From Arthrobacter sp. AFG7.2 (GTDB lineage Bacteria > Actinomycetota > Actinomycetes > Actinomycetales > Micrococcaceae), in assembly GCF_002892835.1 (NCBI RefSeq), contig NZ_PJMB01000003.1, forward strand, positions 124,001-188,000: 64,000 bases of DNA, in the 5' to 3' direction. Shown here in pieces: positions 37,096 through 45,848 of the stretch. The first letter of the stretch is position 1. The number at the start of each line of letters is the position of its first letter. Under the pieces are notes generated by a model that worked only from the letters and a program-made list of their open reading frames with translations, did no database searches and was not told the DNA's origin. The translations under genes were made by a program, and so were the position numbers.

Positions 37096-37665
37096 ATGCG
37101 CACCGCCGCCGCGAGCTCCCTCGCCGCCGCCGGTCTCCTGTTTTCCCTTGCAGCATGTTCCGCGCCGGCTACCCAGCCTGCTGCCTCCGAGCCGGCTTCC
37201 ACGGCAGCGGCTACTTCCACGGCTGCGGCTTCATCGAGCGCCGCACCCAGCACCTCCGACGGGCCGTGCGACGGCGTCAAGGTCATCGTTGATTCGGGCG
37301 CCCTGAAGGAGGCTGCAGCCGACACCTCCGTGTGCGTGGACGTGGATGAGCCCACTGTCGCTGCGGATGTGCTCAAAGAGGCCAACATCAAGACTGAGGG
37401 CACCGAGCAGTACCCCACCGAACTCGTATGCCGGGTCAACGGCGTGCCCGCTGCTGACTTGGACATCACGCATAAGGCCGGCACGTACCGGGAAGAATGC
37501 AAGGGCATGCCCGCTGCCTTTGCCTACTGGTCCCTCTGGACCAAGCCGGCCGCCGGTGACTGGGCCTACGCCCAGGAAGGCCTGGCCACCCTCAAGGTGA
37601 GCCCCGGCGAGAGCCTGGAACTGCTCTTCACGGTCGACGGCGAACCGGCCGCCCCCGCGGCATGA
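37096..37665 (+). CDS. Lipoprotein, SCO2322-like, coupled to an ECF transporter
   Basis: About 189 aa. A lipoprotein signal (AASSLAAAGLLFSLAAC) ends with lipobox LAAC, followed by an Ala/Ser/Thr-rich linker to about residue 55. The domain core DGVKVIVDSGALKEAAADTS, TELVCRVNGVPA and AYWSLWTKPAAGDWAYAQEG resembles the SCO2322-type exported proteins found beside actinobacterial ECF transporters (from memory). It probably presents or recognises ligand outside the cell, an inference. Start ATG at 37096 with AGGTGA upstream; in-frame GTG at 37081 is possible. The stop overlaps the transporter start (ATGA). Confidence 0.75.
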   Translation: MRTAAASSLAAAGLLFSLAACSAPATQPAASEPASTAAATSTAAASSSAAPSTSDGPCDGVKVIVDSGALKEAAADTSVCVDVDEPTVAADVLKEANIKTEGTEQYPTELVCRVNGVPAADLDITHKAGTYREECKGMPAAFAYWSLWTKPAAGDWAYAQEGLATLKVSPGESLELLFTVDGEPAAPAA

Positions 37666-40523
37666 CCTTCCGACCCGCGCCGTTACGTGCAGCGGCGGCC
37701 CTCGCCGTCGTCTTCGTCGCGGCGCGGGTCATCTACCGCGTCCTTTTCAACGGGGCGGGCATTGGCGACCCCGTCCTGCTCGACCTGCCGGCGATGCGGC
37801 TGCCTGCCCCGTACTCGCATGTGGTCCTCCTGGGCCCGGTCACTGGTCCCGGGCTGTGGGCGGCAGTCCTGTCCGCCCTGCCAATTGCCGGGATGTTCCT
37901 CGGCTTCGGGCTGCTCAACGCCTGGGTGGACGTGGCCCGCGGCTTCGTGCACCTGGCCCGCCGCGGCCCCCTGCAGGGCGTCGGCCGGATGCTGGTGGTG
38001 GCCTGGGCGGCGCTCCCCGCGCTTGCCGACGCCGTGACCTCCGTGCGCCTGGCGTTCCGGTTGCGGGGCGAAAAGTTTGGACCCCGCGCCCTGGTGCCCA
38101 TCCTCGAACGCACCCTTGAGCACGCCGGCCGGGTTGCCGCGGCCCTCGAACTGCGCGGCTTTGGGAGCCGGACGGAGCACCGTTTCAGGAACGACGACGA
38201 CGGCCCGCTTCTGGTGCGGGACGGCGGGTTCCGCATTGGGGACGCGCAGGTCCGGGTGGACGATTTTGCGCCGCCGGGCGGGTCCATCACGGTCATTACC
38301 GGGCCGACGGGCTCCGGCAAGTCCACCATCCTGAGGGGCATCGCCGGCCTGCTCTCCCACGTCGACGGGGGCCAAGTTTCCGGGACGGTGCGCGTCGCCG
38401 GAACGGACCGGGCCGCCACGCCGCCGCGCGACACTGCCCGCAGCGTCGGCGTCGTCTTGCAGAACCCCCGCGCCGCCTTCGCCACCACCAAGGTCCGGGA
38501 CGAAATCTCCCTGGCCCTTGAACTACGCGGCGTTGCATCTACTGCCGCCAAGGCCCGGGTGCTGGAGGCCGCCGAACGTGTCGGAGTGACGGCGCTGCTG
38601 GACCGGAATGTCAGCACGCTCTCGGCGGGCGAGGCAACACTCGTGGCCATCGCCGCCGCAGTGGTGGAACAGCCGGCCCTGCTCCTGGTGGATGAGCCTC
38701 TGGCCGACCTCGACACTACAGCCCGCGGGCACGTCATCGCCGTGCTCCACGCCCTCGCTCGGGACGCCGGCGTCTGCGTCATCGTGGCCGAGCACCGGGC
38801 CGAGGCGTTGCTATCGGTTGCCGACTCGTGGTGGACCATCGACGACGGCGCCCTGGTACCTCCCACCGCTCCGTCGCCTTCCGTCCCCGTCCACACCACC
38901 CCAGCACCTGAACGGCAGTCTGACGCGGCGCCCGTACTCACGGCGACCAACCTCACCGTGCACCGCAAGGGCAATCCCCTGGTACGCGACGCATCCGTGA
39001 CCCTGCACCGCGGCGAAGTGGTGGCGTTGGTGGGGCCGAACGGGGCGGGGAAGTCGTCCTTCCTGGTGGCGCTCGCCCTGGGTGAGGGCAAGCCCGGTAA
39101 CGGTACCAGTGGTGAGATAACGCTCGACGGCGGCCGCGTTGCCCTGGTGCCGGACGCCTCGGACGACCTCTTCACCAGGGATACGGTGGCAGGCGAACTC
39201 CGGGCAGCTGAACGGCGCCTTGCCCGCGAAAAGGACGGCCGCCAGCTTGCGCCCGGCTTCGCAGCTGCACACCTCGCCCGGCTGCGCGGCGACGTCACTA
39301 TCCCCATTGGCCAAGAGCATCCGCGGGACCTCTCCGCCGGCGAGCGCAGGATCCTCGCCATCGCGCTGCAGACCATGGACAACCCCCAGGCCCTCCTGAT
39401 CGACGAGCCCACGAGAGGACTCGATCCTGCGGCACGCATAGCAGTTTCGGCGGCGCTGCGGGCGGCGGCTGACGCGGGCGCTGCAGTCCTCGTCGCCACC
39501 CACGACCACGACTTTGCCCACGGCCTCCGGGCCCGGATCCTCCCGATGCGCGACGGCGTCGCGCCCTCAACCAAGAGCGAGACCGCACCGGCTGTTGCCG
39601 CTACAGTCCAGCCGGCCACAGTGTCCAGAGTCCCGGCAGCTCGGTTCACCCACGAACGAACTAGCGTGCACAGCGCTAAGGAGCCCCGCCGCATCAGGAT
39701 GCCACGCGGCGTCGAACTCGGCGTCCTCGCTGCGGCGAACGTCCTGGCCCTGGGTGCGTTCTGTTGGCCGCTGCTCGCCGCGGCCTTCCCGCAGGATGCC
39801 GCCGCAGCCCTCCCCTACGCTGCCCTGGCGATCGCACCCATAGCCGCCGTCGCCGTCGTCGTGTCCCTCGATGGTTCCGTCCGTTCGGCACACACCGTGG
39901 CGTTTCTCGGTGTCCTGGCCGCCGTAGGTTCCGCGGTCCGGGTGGCGAGCACCGGCGTCGGGGGCGTGGAAGCTGTCTTTATCCTGCTGATCCTGGCCGG
40001 ACGGGCGTTCGGTCCCCGTTTCGGCCTGCTGCTCGGCGTCGCAACCATCGCCGTGTCCAGCGTTCTGTGGGGCGGGATCGGGCCGTGGACGCCGTTCCAG
40101 ATCTTCGCGTGTGCGTGGGTGGGCGCGGGCGCCGGGCTGCTCCCCCGCCGGGTGCGCGGGCGGGCGGAACTGTGGATGCTGTGCGGCTACGGCGCCGTGG
40201 CGTCCTACCTGTTCGGCCTGCTGACCAACCTGTGGTTCTGGCCCTTCGCGGTGGGTGCCGGCACCGGCATCTCCTACCAGCCGGGTGCGCCGCTGGCCAC
40301 GAACCTCAGCAGCTTCCTGCTGTACTCGCTGGTGACGTCGACGGCGGGCTGGGACACCCTGCGTGCCGTCACCACGATCATCGGAATCGTTGTGGTGGGC
40401 CGGGCCGTCCTCGCCGCGTTCCGGCGGGTGAAGCCGGTCTCCAGCTCAGGCGGAAGCTCTGGGAGCCACGCCGCACAAGTGCCGTCCGATCAGTCCGGGG
40501 ATTGGCTTGAACTCAAGGTCTGA
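37662..40523 (+). CDS. Single-chain ECF transporter: T-A-A'-S fusion
   Basis: A 953-aa membrane protein that appears to hold a whole energy-coupling-factor importer. Residues 1-175: hydrophobic CbiQ/EcfT-like T part ending with AALELRGFGSR, the coupling-helix Ala-Arg-Gly signature. Residues about 195-400: first ABC ATPase (Walker A GPTGSGKST at 214-222, LSAGE signature near 320, VDEPLADLD). Residues 425-632: second ATPase (GPNGAGKSS at 458-466, LSAGE near 557, IDEPTRGLDP). Residues 682-930: five to six helices with GPRFGLLLGVATIAVSSVLW, like the SCO2324-type S component. Usually these are two to four genes. Substrate unknown. No frameshift signs. Confidence 0.85.
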   Translation: MTFRPAPLRAAAALAVVFVAARVIYRVLFNGAGIGDPVLLDLPAMRLPAPYSHVVLLGPVTGPGLWAAVLSALPIAGMFLGFGLLNAWVDVARGFVHLARRGPLQGVGRMLVVAWAALPALADAVTSVRLAFRLRGEKFGPRALVPILERTLEHAGRVAAALELRGFGSRTEHRFRNDDDGPLLVRDGGFRIGDAQVRVDDFAPPGGSITVITGPTGSGKSTILRGIAGLLSHVDGGQVSGTVRVAGTDRAATPPRDTARSVGVVLQNPRAAFATTKVRDEISLALELRGVASTAAKARVLEAAERVGVTALLDRNVSTLSAGEATLVAIAAAVVEQPALLLVDEPLADLDTTARGHVIAVLHALARDAGVCVIVAEHRAEALLSVADSWWTIDDGALVPPTAPSPSVPVHTTPAPERQSDAAPVLTATNLTVHRKGNPLVRDASVTLHRGEVVALVGPNGAGKSSFLVALALGEGKPGNGTSGEITLDGGRVALVPDASDDLFTRDTVAGELRAAERRLAREKDGRQLAPGFAAAHLARLRGDVTIPIGQEHPRDLSAGERRILAIALQTMDNPQALLIDEPTRGLDPAARIAVSAALRAAADAGAAVLVATHDHDFAHGLRARILPMRDGVAPSTKSETAPAVAATVQPATVSRVPAARFTHERTSVHSAKEPRRIRMPRGVELGVLAAANVLALGAFCWPLLAAAFPQDAAAALPYAALAIAPIAAVAVVVSLDGSVRSAHTVAFLGVLAAVGSAVRVASTGVGGVEAVFILLILAGRAFGPRFGLLLGVATIAVSSVLWGGIGPWTPFQIFACAWVGAGAGLLPRRVRGRAELWMLCGYGAVASYLFGLLTNLWFWPFAVGAGTGISYQPGAPLATNLSSFLLYSLVTSTAGWDTLRAVTTIIGIVVVGRAVLAAFRRVKPVSSSGGSSGSHAAQVPSDQSGDWLELKV

Positions 40524-40803
40524 GGACACCGCTGCGATCGCCATGCGTGCCGCGGAAAAGGGAGTGAGCCTCAGCCTGCTCGAAGTCGATGTTGACAGTG
40601 AATCTGCCGACCGCGGTCTGCTGGGTATCGTTAAGGACACTCCTGCAGGTCCACTCGCTCTGCGCACAGTGGTCCGCATAGCAGCCCACGACACCGAAAA
40701 GAGCATTCTCCGCGACATTGTTGAATGGGCAGATGAACACTCCCCCGTTGACGATGCGGTCCGCCGCGCTGTCCCAGTGGAGTTGACCGTTGTAGTCGGC
40801 TGA
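40507..40803 (+). pseudogene. C-terminal fragment of an OsmC/Ohr-family protein
   Basis: A 98-codon frame from TTG 40507. AAIAMRAAEKGVSLSLLEVD, RGLLGIVKDTPAGPLAL, then HSPVDDAVRRAVPVELTVVV, match the C-terminal half of OsmC-family thiol peroxidases. The N-terminal half with the first catalytic Cys is missing, and the position of the second Cys is replaced. The frame overlaps the end of the ECF gene and has no proper ribosome site, so it is probably a decayed remnant. Confidence 0.65.
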
Positions 40804-40886
40804 GTCGAGAACAACTGATGGCGCCCAAGGGGCCCGGTGCACGCTTTCCACCGACCTGGGAAGCAGCCCACTGATCCCGGCACAGT

Positions 40887-41456
40887 TCAGTCCGACAGCG
40901 AGCGCACCACCCGTGCAGGCGAGCCCACAACGATGGACCGTGCCGGTACGTCCTTCGTGACCACGGATGCAGCAGCCACCACTGCGTCATCACCAATCGT
41001 CACACCGGGCAGAATTGTGGCGTTTGATCCGATCCAGACATTGCGGCCGATGACAACAGGGGCAGGGTGCATATCTGCGCGACGTTTCGGCGCCAGATCG
41101 TGGTTGAGTGTGGCGATCACGGTGTTATGGCCGATCAGGCAGTCATCCCCGATGACCACCCCGCCCTGGTCCTGGAACTTGCAGCCGGAATTGATGAAGA
41201 TGCGCTTGCCGAGGGTGATGTTCTTCCCGAAGTCGGAGTAGAACGGCGGAAAAACCGTTACGGATTCGTCTACTGGATTGCCGGTCAGCTGAGCCAGGAG
41301 CTCCCTCACCAGTGCAGGTTCCTGGTACCCACCATTGAGCTCACCCGTGATGCGCAGGGCATCCTGGCTGACCCTGTGCATAACCGCATGCAGTGGCGAG
41401 TCCCCGGTGATGGTTTCTCCGGCGTTCAGTGCCTTCAGGAGGTGGTGCAGTTCCAT
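40887..41456 (-). CDS. Sugar O-acetyltransferase (maltose acetyltransferase-like)
   Basis: A 189-aa left-handed beta-helix acetyltransferase of the Maa/LacA/NodL group. TVFPPFYSDFGKNITLGKRI, NSGCKFQDQGGVVIGDDCLI and the catalytic histidine in IATLNHDL are seen, then the hexapeptide repeats (VVIGRNVWIGSNATILPGVT) and the C-terminal VVGSPARVVRSL. Start ATG at 41456 has GGAAGGGA 4 bases upstream, preferred over an in-frame start at 41501. Physiological acceptor unknown; it lies next to the fructose operon but is 155 bp from it. Confidence 0.9.
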   Translation of the reverse strand: MELHHLLKALNAGETITGDSPLHAVMHRVSQDALRITGELNGGYQEPALVRELLAQLTGNPVDESVTVFPPFYSDFGKNITLGKRIFINSGCKFQDQGGVVIGDDCLIGHNTVIATLNHDLAPKRRADMHPAPVVIGRNVWIGSNATILPGVTIGDDAVVAAASVVTKDVPARSIVVGSPARVVRSLSD

Positions 41457-41611
41457 GGTGTCCCTTCCATCAAAGCCGTGGCGCGGTCTGCGCAAGACCA
41501 AGGCCTTCAGGCAAAAGCGCTAAGGCCCCACGACGAGCGTACGCGCCGTGTTTCTGCCGCGAAGAATTGCGTGTGCAGCATCAGGGTTCTGGTGTCGAGG
41601 AATGATGTGCG

Positions 41612-42571
41612 TCAGGCATTTGAGTATTGAGCAGAGTCATGTGCTTCGACGGCTGCGTGTAGTTCCTCAAGGGTGGGTGGGTTCGCTCCCGGGCGCCGCA
41701 CGGTAATGGCCGCGGCTGCAGCTGCGGTGTGTCCAACCTGCTCCAGGACGGCCGGGGCGAAGCCTTCGGTTCCTCGAGTGAGGAAGCCCAGGATCAGGGC
41801 TGACATGTACGAGTCCCCGGCGCCGATGGTGTCTGCGACTGTCGTTTTCACTGCAGGGATGTTGATGTTGGCGTCGGCGGACGCGAATTGTGAACCTTCG
41901 GCGCCCTTGGTGATGACAGTCAGCCGGGTGCCCAGGCCGAGGATGTGTGCCGCGGTTTCGCCCAGGCTCTTCCGGGGGTACAGCCACCGCGCGTCCTCAT
42001 CGCTGAGTTTGACCACGTCGGTCAGGGCCACGAGCTCCTCGAAAATGGCTTTCGCTTCCGCGTGGCTGCCCAGCAGGGCCGGCCTGATGTTGGGGTCGTA
42101 CGTGATCATGCAGTGACGGTGGGCCTGTTCGAGCAGGGCTTTTACGGCCGCGGCGCCTGGGCTAAGGAAAGTGGCGATGGATCCCGTGTGCAGGATTTTA
42201 GGGAAGTACGCGGGCGGCGTGGTGGCCAGGTCCCAGGAAATATCGAACTCGTACGTGGCGGAGCCGTCAGGTGCGAGGGTTGCTGTTGCCGACGGCGTCC
42301 GGGTGAGGGATTTTGAGCCGGGCAGAAGTACGACGCCTGCGCTGCGGAGATGGTTTTCGATGGCTGTTCCCCGGACGTCCGGGGCGATGGCTGTGAGCAG
42401 ACCTGTGGTGACGCCGAGGCGGCCGAGACCGTAGGCGACATTGGCCGGAGAGCCGCCCGGGTGTTCCACCTGGCCGTGTGAGGTGGTGACCACGTCGGTC
42501 AGGGCTTCGCCTACGACAGTGACGTCAAGCGTCGGGTGAGCGTCGGGCCGGGCTGTTGTGAGGTAATCCAT
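41612..42571 (-). CDS. frcK: Fructokinase, PfkB family
   Basis: A 319-aa ATP-dependent sugar kinase. Signature 1 is GQVEHPGGSPANVAYGLGRLG near residues 33-53; signature 2 is DTIGAGDSYMSALILGFL with the catalytic GAGD. LTVITKGAEGSQF is the usual ATP-site strand. It phosphorylates imported fructose, fitting the order frcB-frcC-frcA-frcK known from rhizobial fructose uptake. ATG at 42571; a perfect 16-bp hairpin lies in the 103-bp gap after frcA, which may lower kinase expression relative to the transporter. Confidence 0.9.
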   Translation of the reverse strand: MDYLTTARPDAHPTLDVTVVGEALTDVVTTSHGQVEHPGGSPANVAYGLGRLGVTTGLLTAIAPDVRGTAIENHLRSAGVVLLPGSKSLTRTPSATATLAPDGSATYEFDISWDLATTPPAYFPKILHTGSIATFLSPGAAAVKALLEQAHRHCMITYDPNIRPALLGSHAEAKAIFEELVALTDVVKLSDEDARWLYPRKSLGETAAHILGLGTRLTVITKGAEGSQFASADANINIPAVKTTVADTIGAGDSYMSALILGFLTRGTEGFAPAVLEQVGHTAAAAAAITVRRPGANPPTLEELHAAVEAHDSAQYSNA

Positions 42572-42620
42572 GGTCTGTCTCTCGTGGGGAGCTGATGGTG
42601 TGAGGGTTGTTCAAGCGACG

Positions 42621-42656
42621 TCAGTCCGCGCACCGGTAACCCGGTGCGCGGACTGA
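42621..42656 (-). terminator. Perfect hairpin between frcA and frcK
   Basis: 16-bp arms TCAGTCCGCGCACCGG and CCGGTGCGCGGACTGA around TAAC (written on the plus strand). No U-tract, so partial terminator or mRNA-stabilising element. Confidence 0.65.
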
Positions 42657-42674
42657 TGTATGGGCAGCAGTTGG

Positions 42675-43469
42675 CTAGGCGGTGGCTGCGCCGGTCATGA
42701 TCGCAACTGCTTCGGTCATGTTGTGGGTTTGCGGTGTGATCGTGGCCGCGCATTTGCCGAGGCGCTGGATGTGGATCCTGTCTGCCACATCGAAGACGTG
42801 GGGCATGTTGTGGCTGATCAGGATGACTGGCAGGCCGCGGTCCCGGAGGTCCCGGACCAGCTGCAGGACCTGGTTGGATTCGCGGACACCGAGGGCAGCT
42901 GTGGGCTCATCCAGCACCACAACTTTGGAGCCGAATGCAGCGGCACGGGCAACGGCAACGGCCTGGCGCTGGCCGCCTGAGAGGTTCTCCACCGGGACGG
43001 TGACGTCCTGGAGCGTGGAGATGCCGAGCCGTGTGAGCTCGTCCTTGGCTTTGCGGCGCATTCCCTTCGTGTCCAGGACGCGGAAGAGTTTGCCCAACGG
43101 ACCCGGGAGCCGTTCTTCCCGCCCGAGGAACAGGTTTGAGGCCACGTCGAGTGCCGGTGACACCGCAAGGTTCTGGTAGACCGTCTCGATGCCGTGGGCG
43201 CGGGCGTCCTGCGGCCGTTTGAAATGCACCGGTTGGCCTGAGACAAAGAGTTCGCCGGAATCGGGGATTTCTGCTCCGGTGAGGCATTTGATCAGGGTTG
43301 ATTTGCCTGCGCCGTTGTCGCCGATGACTGCCAGGACTTCGCCCGGGTACAGGTCGAGGCTGACGCCGTCCAGGCCGACGACGCGGCCGAAGGTCTTGAC
43401 GAGGTTCCTGGCCTTCAGGATGGGCTCGCGCGTTGCGGTGCCGGCGGCTGCTGATTCTGTCATGGTCAT
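42675..43469 (-). CDS. frcA: Fructose ABC transporter ATP-binding protein
   Basis: About 264 aa: one ABC ATPase domain. Walker A GDNGAGKST, Q-loop in TVYQNLAVSP, signature LSGGQRQAVAVARA, Walker B VVVLDEPTAALGV. Single rather than duplicated ATPase is the FrcA pattern, unlike RbsA/MglA. ATG at 43469 overlaps the frcC stop (ATGA). It energises the FrcC permease for fructose uptake. Confidence 0.92.
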   Translation of the reverse strand: MTMTESAAAGTATREPILKARNLVKTFGRVVGLDGVSLDLYPGEVLAVIGDNGAGKSTLIKCLTGAEIPDSGELFVSGQPVHFKRPQDARAHGIETVYQNLAVSPALDVASNLFLGREERLPGPLGKLFRVLDTKGMRRKAKDELTRLGISTLQDVTVPVENLSGGQRQAVAVARAAAFGSKVVVLDEPTAALGVRESNQVLQLVRDLRDRGLPVILISHNMPHVFDVADRIHIQRLGKCAATITPQTHNMTEAVAIMTGAATA

Positions 43470-44512
43470 GACTTGACCTTTCGGATCCACTGGTCGATGG
43501 ACACAGCGAGGATGATCAGGACGCCTACCGCGAGGGTCTGGTACAGAACGTCCAGGCCTGCGAGGGAGAGTCCGTTGCGGAAGACGCCGACGATCAGGGC
43601 GCCGAGGAGGGTGCCCCAGACGGAGCCGCGGCCGCCGAAGAGGCTGGTTCCGCCGATGACGACGGCGGTGATGGAGTCCAGGTTCAGGTCCACGCCGGCG
43701 TTGGGGCTGGCTGCGTTGGTGCGGCCGATCTGGATCCAGGCGCCGATGGCCAGGACGGCGCCGGCGGCGAGGTAGACGCTCATGAGGACTTTGTTCACCG
43801 CGATGCCAGCCAGGCGGGCGGCTTCCTTGTCATCGCCCACGGCGTAGACGTGCCGGCCCCAGGCGGTTTTGCCCAAGATGAATGCGATGGCCACGTAGAG
43901 CAGGAGCATCACCACGACGCCTGTGGAGATGCGCACCGGCCCTACGGGGAAGGTGCTGCCGGTCCAGGTCAGCAGGTCCGGCATAGCGGAGCCGCGCACG
44001 GTCGCCCCGTTGGAGTAGAGCAGTGTCAGGGCGATGAAGATGTTCAGCGTGCCAAGGGTAACGATGAAGGGTGGGAGCCGGAACCGGGTGACCAGGAATC
44101 CGTTCAGGGCTCCTGTCGCGAGTCCGACGACCAGGCCTGCGAGCAGGGCAACAGGAGCGGGCAGCCCGTTGTTGACGGCGAGCTGGGCCACGACCATGGA
44201 GGAGAGGATCATGACGGCGCCGACGGACAGGTCAATGCCGGCCGTGAGGATGATGAGTGTCTGGGCGATGGCCAGGGTGCCGACGACGGAGACCTGCTGG
44301 GTAATCAGCGAGAGGTTTTCGACCCGCAGGAACCTGTCATTGAGGAGGCCGAACACGACCACCGCGATGAGGAGTACAAGGGCGGGGCTGACGGCGGGAT
44401 AACGGTGGAGGATGTTGCGGATGCGGCTGAGCGGTGTCTGGCGGTCAAGGAATTCCTCCGCCAGGTCGGCATGCCCGGCGCTGGGCGGGCCGGCGGTCTG
44501 TTGCTGGGTCAC
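43466..44512 (-). CDS. frcC: Fructose ABC transporter permease
   Basis: A 348-aa membrane protein of the RbsC/BPD_transp_2 family with about 10 helices. ILTAGIDLSVGAVMILSSMV and GRHVYAVGDDKEAARLAGI are the family signatures (the latter is the EAA-like coupling loop), as is AVVIGGTSLFGGRGSVWGTL. Start GTG at 44512 with AGGACC 6 bases upstream. Between frcB and frcA; a hairpin separates it from frcB. Confidence 0.93.
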   Translation of the reverse strand: MTQQQTAGPPSAGHADLAEEFLDRQTPLSRIRNILHRYPAVSPALVLLIAVVVFGLLNDRFLRVENLSLITQQVSVVGTLAIAQTLIILTAGIDLSVGAVMILSSMVVAQLAVNNGLPAPVALLAGLVVGLATGALNGFLVTRFRLPPFIVTLGTLNIFIALTLLYSNGATVRGSAMPDLLTWTGSTFPVGPVRISTGVVVMLLLYVAIAFILGKTAWGRHVYAVGDDKEAARLAGIAVNKVLMSVYLAAGAVLAIGAWIQIGRTNAASPNAGVDLNLDSITAVVIGGTSLFGGRGSVWGTLLGALIVGVFRNGLSLAGLDVLYQTLAVGVLIILAVSIDQWIRKVKS

Positions 44513-44570
44513 GGTTGGTCCTGATCTTTGGTGAGGGTTGCTGGCGTTTAGCTAACGCGGGGGTTGTGCT

Positions 44571-44602
44571 CCGGGGAGGCCACAGCGGTGCGGCCTCCCC
44601 GG
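44571..44602 (-). terminator. Hairpin between frcB and frcC
   Basis: Arms CCGGGGAGGCC (44571-44581) and GGCCTCCCCGG (44592-44602), 17 bp after the frcB stop. Typical intercistronic stem-loop that keeps binding-protein transcript levels above permease levels. Confidence 0.6.
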
Positions 44603-44618
44603 GCACATGGCAGGGGTT

Positions 44619-45737
44619 TTACTTGCCCCAGCAGATCTCGGAAGCTTCGGTGGTGGTGATGCTCTTGATGCCGTCGGCCGGCTTGTCAGTGACGAGTTCG
44701 ACACCGGTGTTGTAGAAGTCCAGGCCCGGTGAGTTGGCCGGCTTTTCACCGGTCTTAGCGAGGTCCACGATTGCCTTCACGCCGAGTTCGGCCATCTTGA
44801 CCGGGTACTGCTGGGCAGTGGCGCCGATGACGCCGGACTTGACGTTGTTCACGCCGGTGCAGCCGCCGTCGATCGAAACGACCAGCACGTCTTTGTCCTT
44901 GCCGGCTGACTTCAAGGCTTCGAATGCTCCCGCCGCCGCAGGTTCATTGATCGTGTAGATCACGTTGATGTCGGGGTTGCTCGACAAGAGGGTTTCCATG
45001 GCCGTCCGGCCGCCGTCCTCGTTGCCCTGGGAGGCCTGGTTACCGACGATTTCGTAGTCGCCGCCCTTGCCGCCGGTGTACTTTCCGGTTTTGGCCTCAT
45101 CGCCATTCTTCTTCTTGTCCGCAGTGTCGATGCCTAGGCCGGTAAGGAAGCCCTGGTCCCGGTTGTAGTCAACGGAAACAATCTTGTCGTCGAAGAGGTC
45201 GACGAGGGCGATCGTGGCCTTCTTGCCGTCCAGCTGAGCAGCGGTCCATTTGCCGATCAGCTCGCCGGCGGCGAAGTTGTCGGTGGCGAAAGTGATGTCG
45301 GCGGCGTCGGCGGGGTCCGGCGGGGTATCCAAAGCGATGACGAACAGGCCGGCTTCCTTCGCCTTCTGAAGAGCGTCGACCACCGAGGGGCCGTTGGGCG
45401 TGATCAGGATGCCCTTGTCGCCCTTGGAAATGGCGTTCTCGATGGCCTGGATCTGCGTGTCCTCGTCGCCGTCAGCCTTACCGGCCGCCAGCTTCAAATC
45501 AACACCGCCAGCCTCTGCGGCTTTCTTGGCGCCGTCCTGCATCGAAACAAAGAAGGGGTTCGTCGTGGTCTTGACGATCAAGGAAACGCCGACTTTCTCG
45601 TCTGACGTGCCTTCGCTGGCACCCGGCGCAGTGGAACTTCCTCCACAAGCGGAAAGGCTGAGCGTTCCTAAGGTCAGGGCCGCGCCGGCGGCAAAGATGC
45701 GGGTGGCCTTTGAAAGGTGGGACTTGGAACTCAACAT
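44619..45737 (-). CDS. frcB: Fructose ABC transporter substrate-binding lipoprotein
   Basis: About 372 aa. Lipoprotein signal (RIFAAGAALTLGTLSLSAC) with lipobox LSAC. It is a periplasmic-binding-fold type 1 protein: VGVSLIVKTTTNPFFVSMQD, ILITPNGPSVVDALQKAKE and VLVVSIDGGCTGVNNVKSG fit the ribose/fructose binder family. ATG at 45737 has AGGAG 7 bases upstream. First gene of frcBCAK; a GACATCGTTGTC palindrome lies 35-46 bp upstream. Confidence 0.93.
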   Translation of the reverse strand: MLSSKSHLSKATRIFAAGAALTLGTLSLSACGGSSTAPGASEGTSDEKVGVSLIVKTTTNPFFVSMQDGAKKAAEAGGVDLKLAAGKADGDEDTQIQAIENAISKGDKGILITPNGPSVVDALQKAKEAGLFVIALDTPPDPADAADITFATDNFAAGELIGKWTAAQLDGKKATIALVDLFDDKIVSVDYNRDQGFLTGLGIDTADKKKNGDEAKTGKYTGGKGGDYEIVGNQASQGNEDGGRTAMETLLSSNPDINVIYTINEPAAAGAFEALKSAGKDKDVLVVSIDGGCTGVNNVKSGVIGATAQQYPVKMAELGVKAIVDLAKTGEKPANSPGLDFYNTGVELVTDKPADGIKSITTTEASEICWGK

Positions 45738-45771
45738 TGAATCTCCTGGTGTTTGAGGCCTCCATGGCCTC

Positions 45772-45783
45772 GACAACGATGTC
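45772..45783. promoter_or_regulatory. LacI-family operator upstream of frcB
   Basis: GACAACGATGTC; one mismatch from the perfect palindrome at 47451. On the minus strand it follows TTGACT (rc at 45815-45820), spacer 17 and TTACCT, so it lies just downstream of a plausible frcB promoter, as expected for repression. Confidence 0.7.
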
Positions 45784-45848
45784 ATAACCGAGGTAAGCAG
45801 GATCACACGCTAGAGTCAATAGGAAAAGAACGATAAGGAGCTACTTTC

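Noticed and set aside
37733..39694. Open frame of about 653 codons antisense to the ECF fusion
   Set aside because: Composition (Ser, Arg, Ala, Thr runs) typical of antisense frames; no domain.
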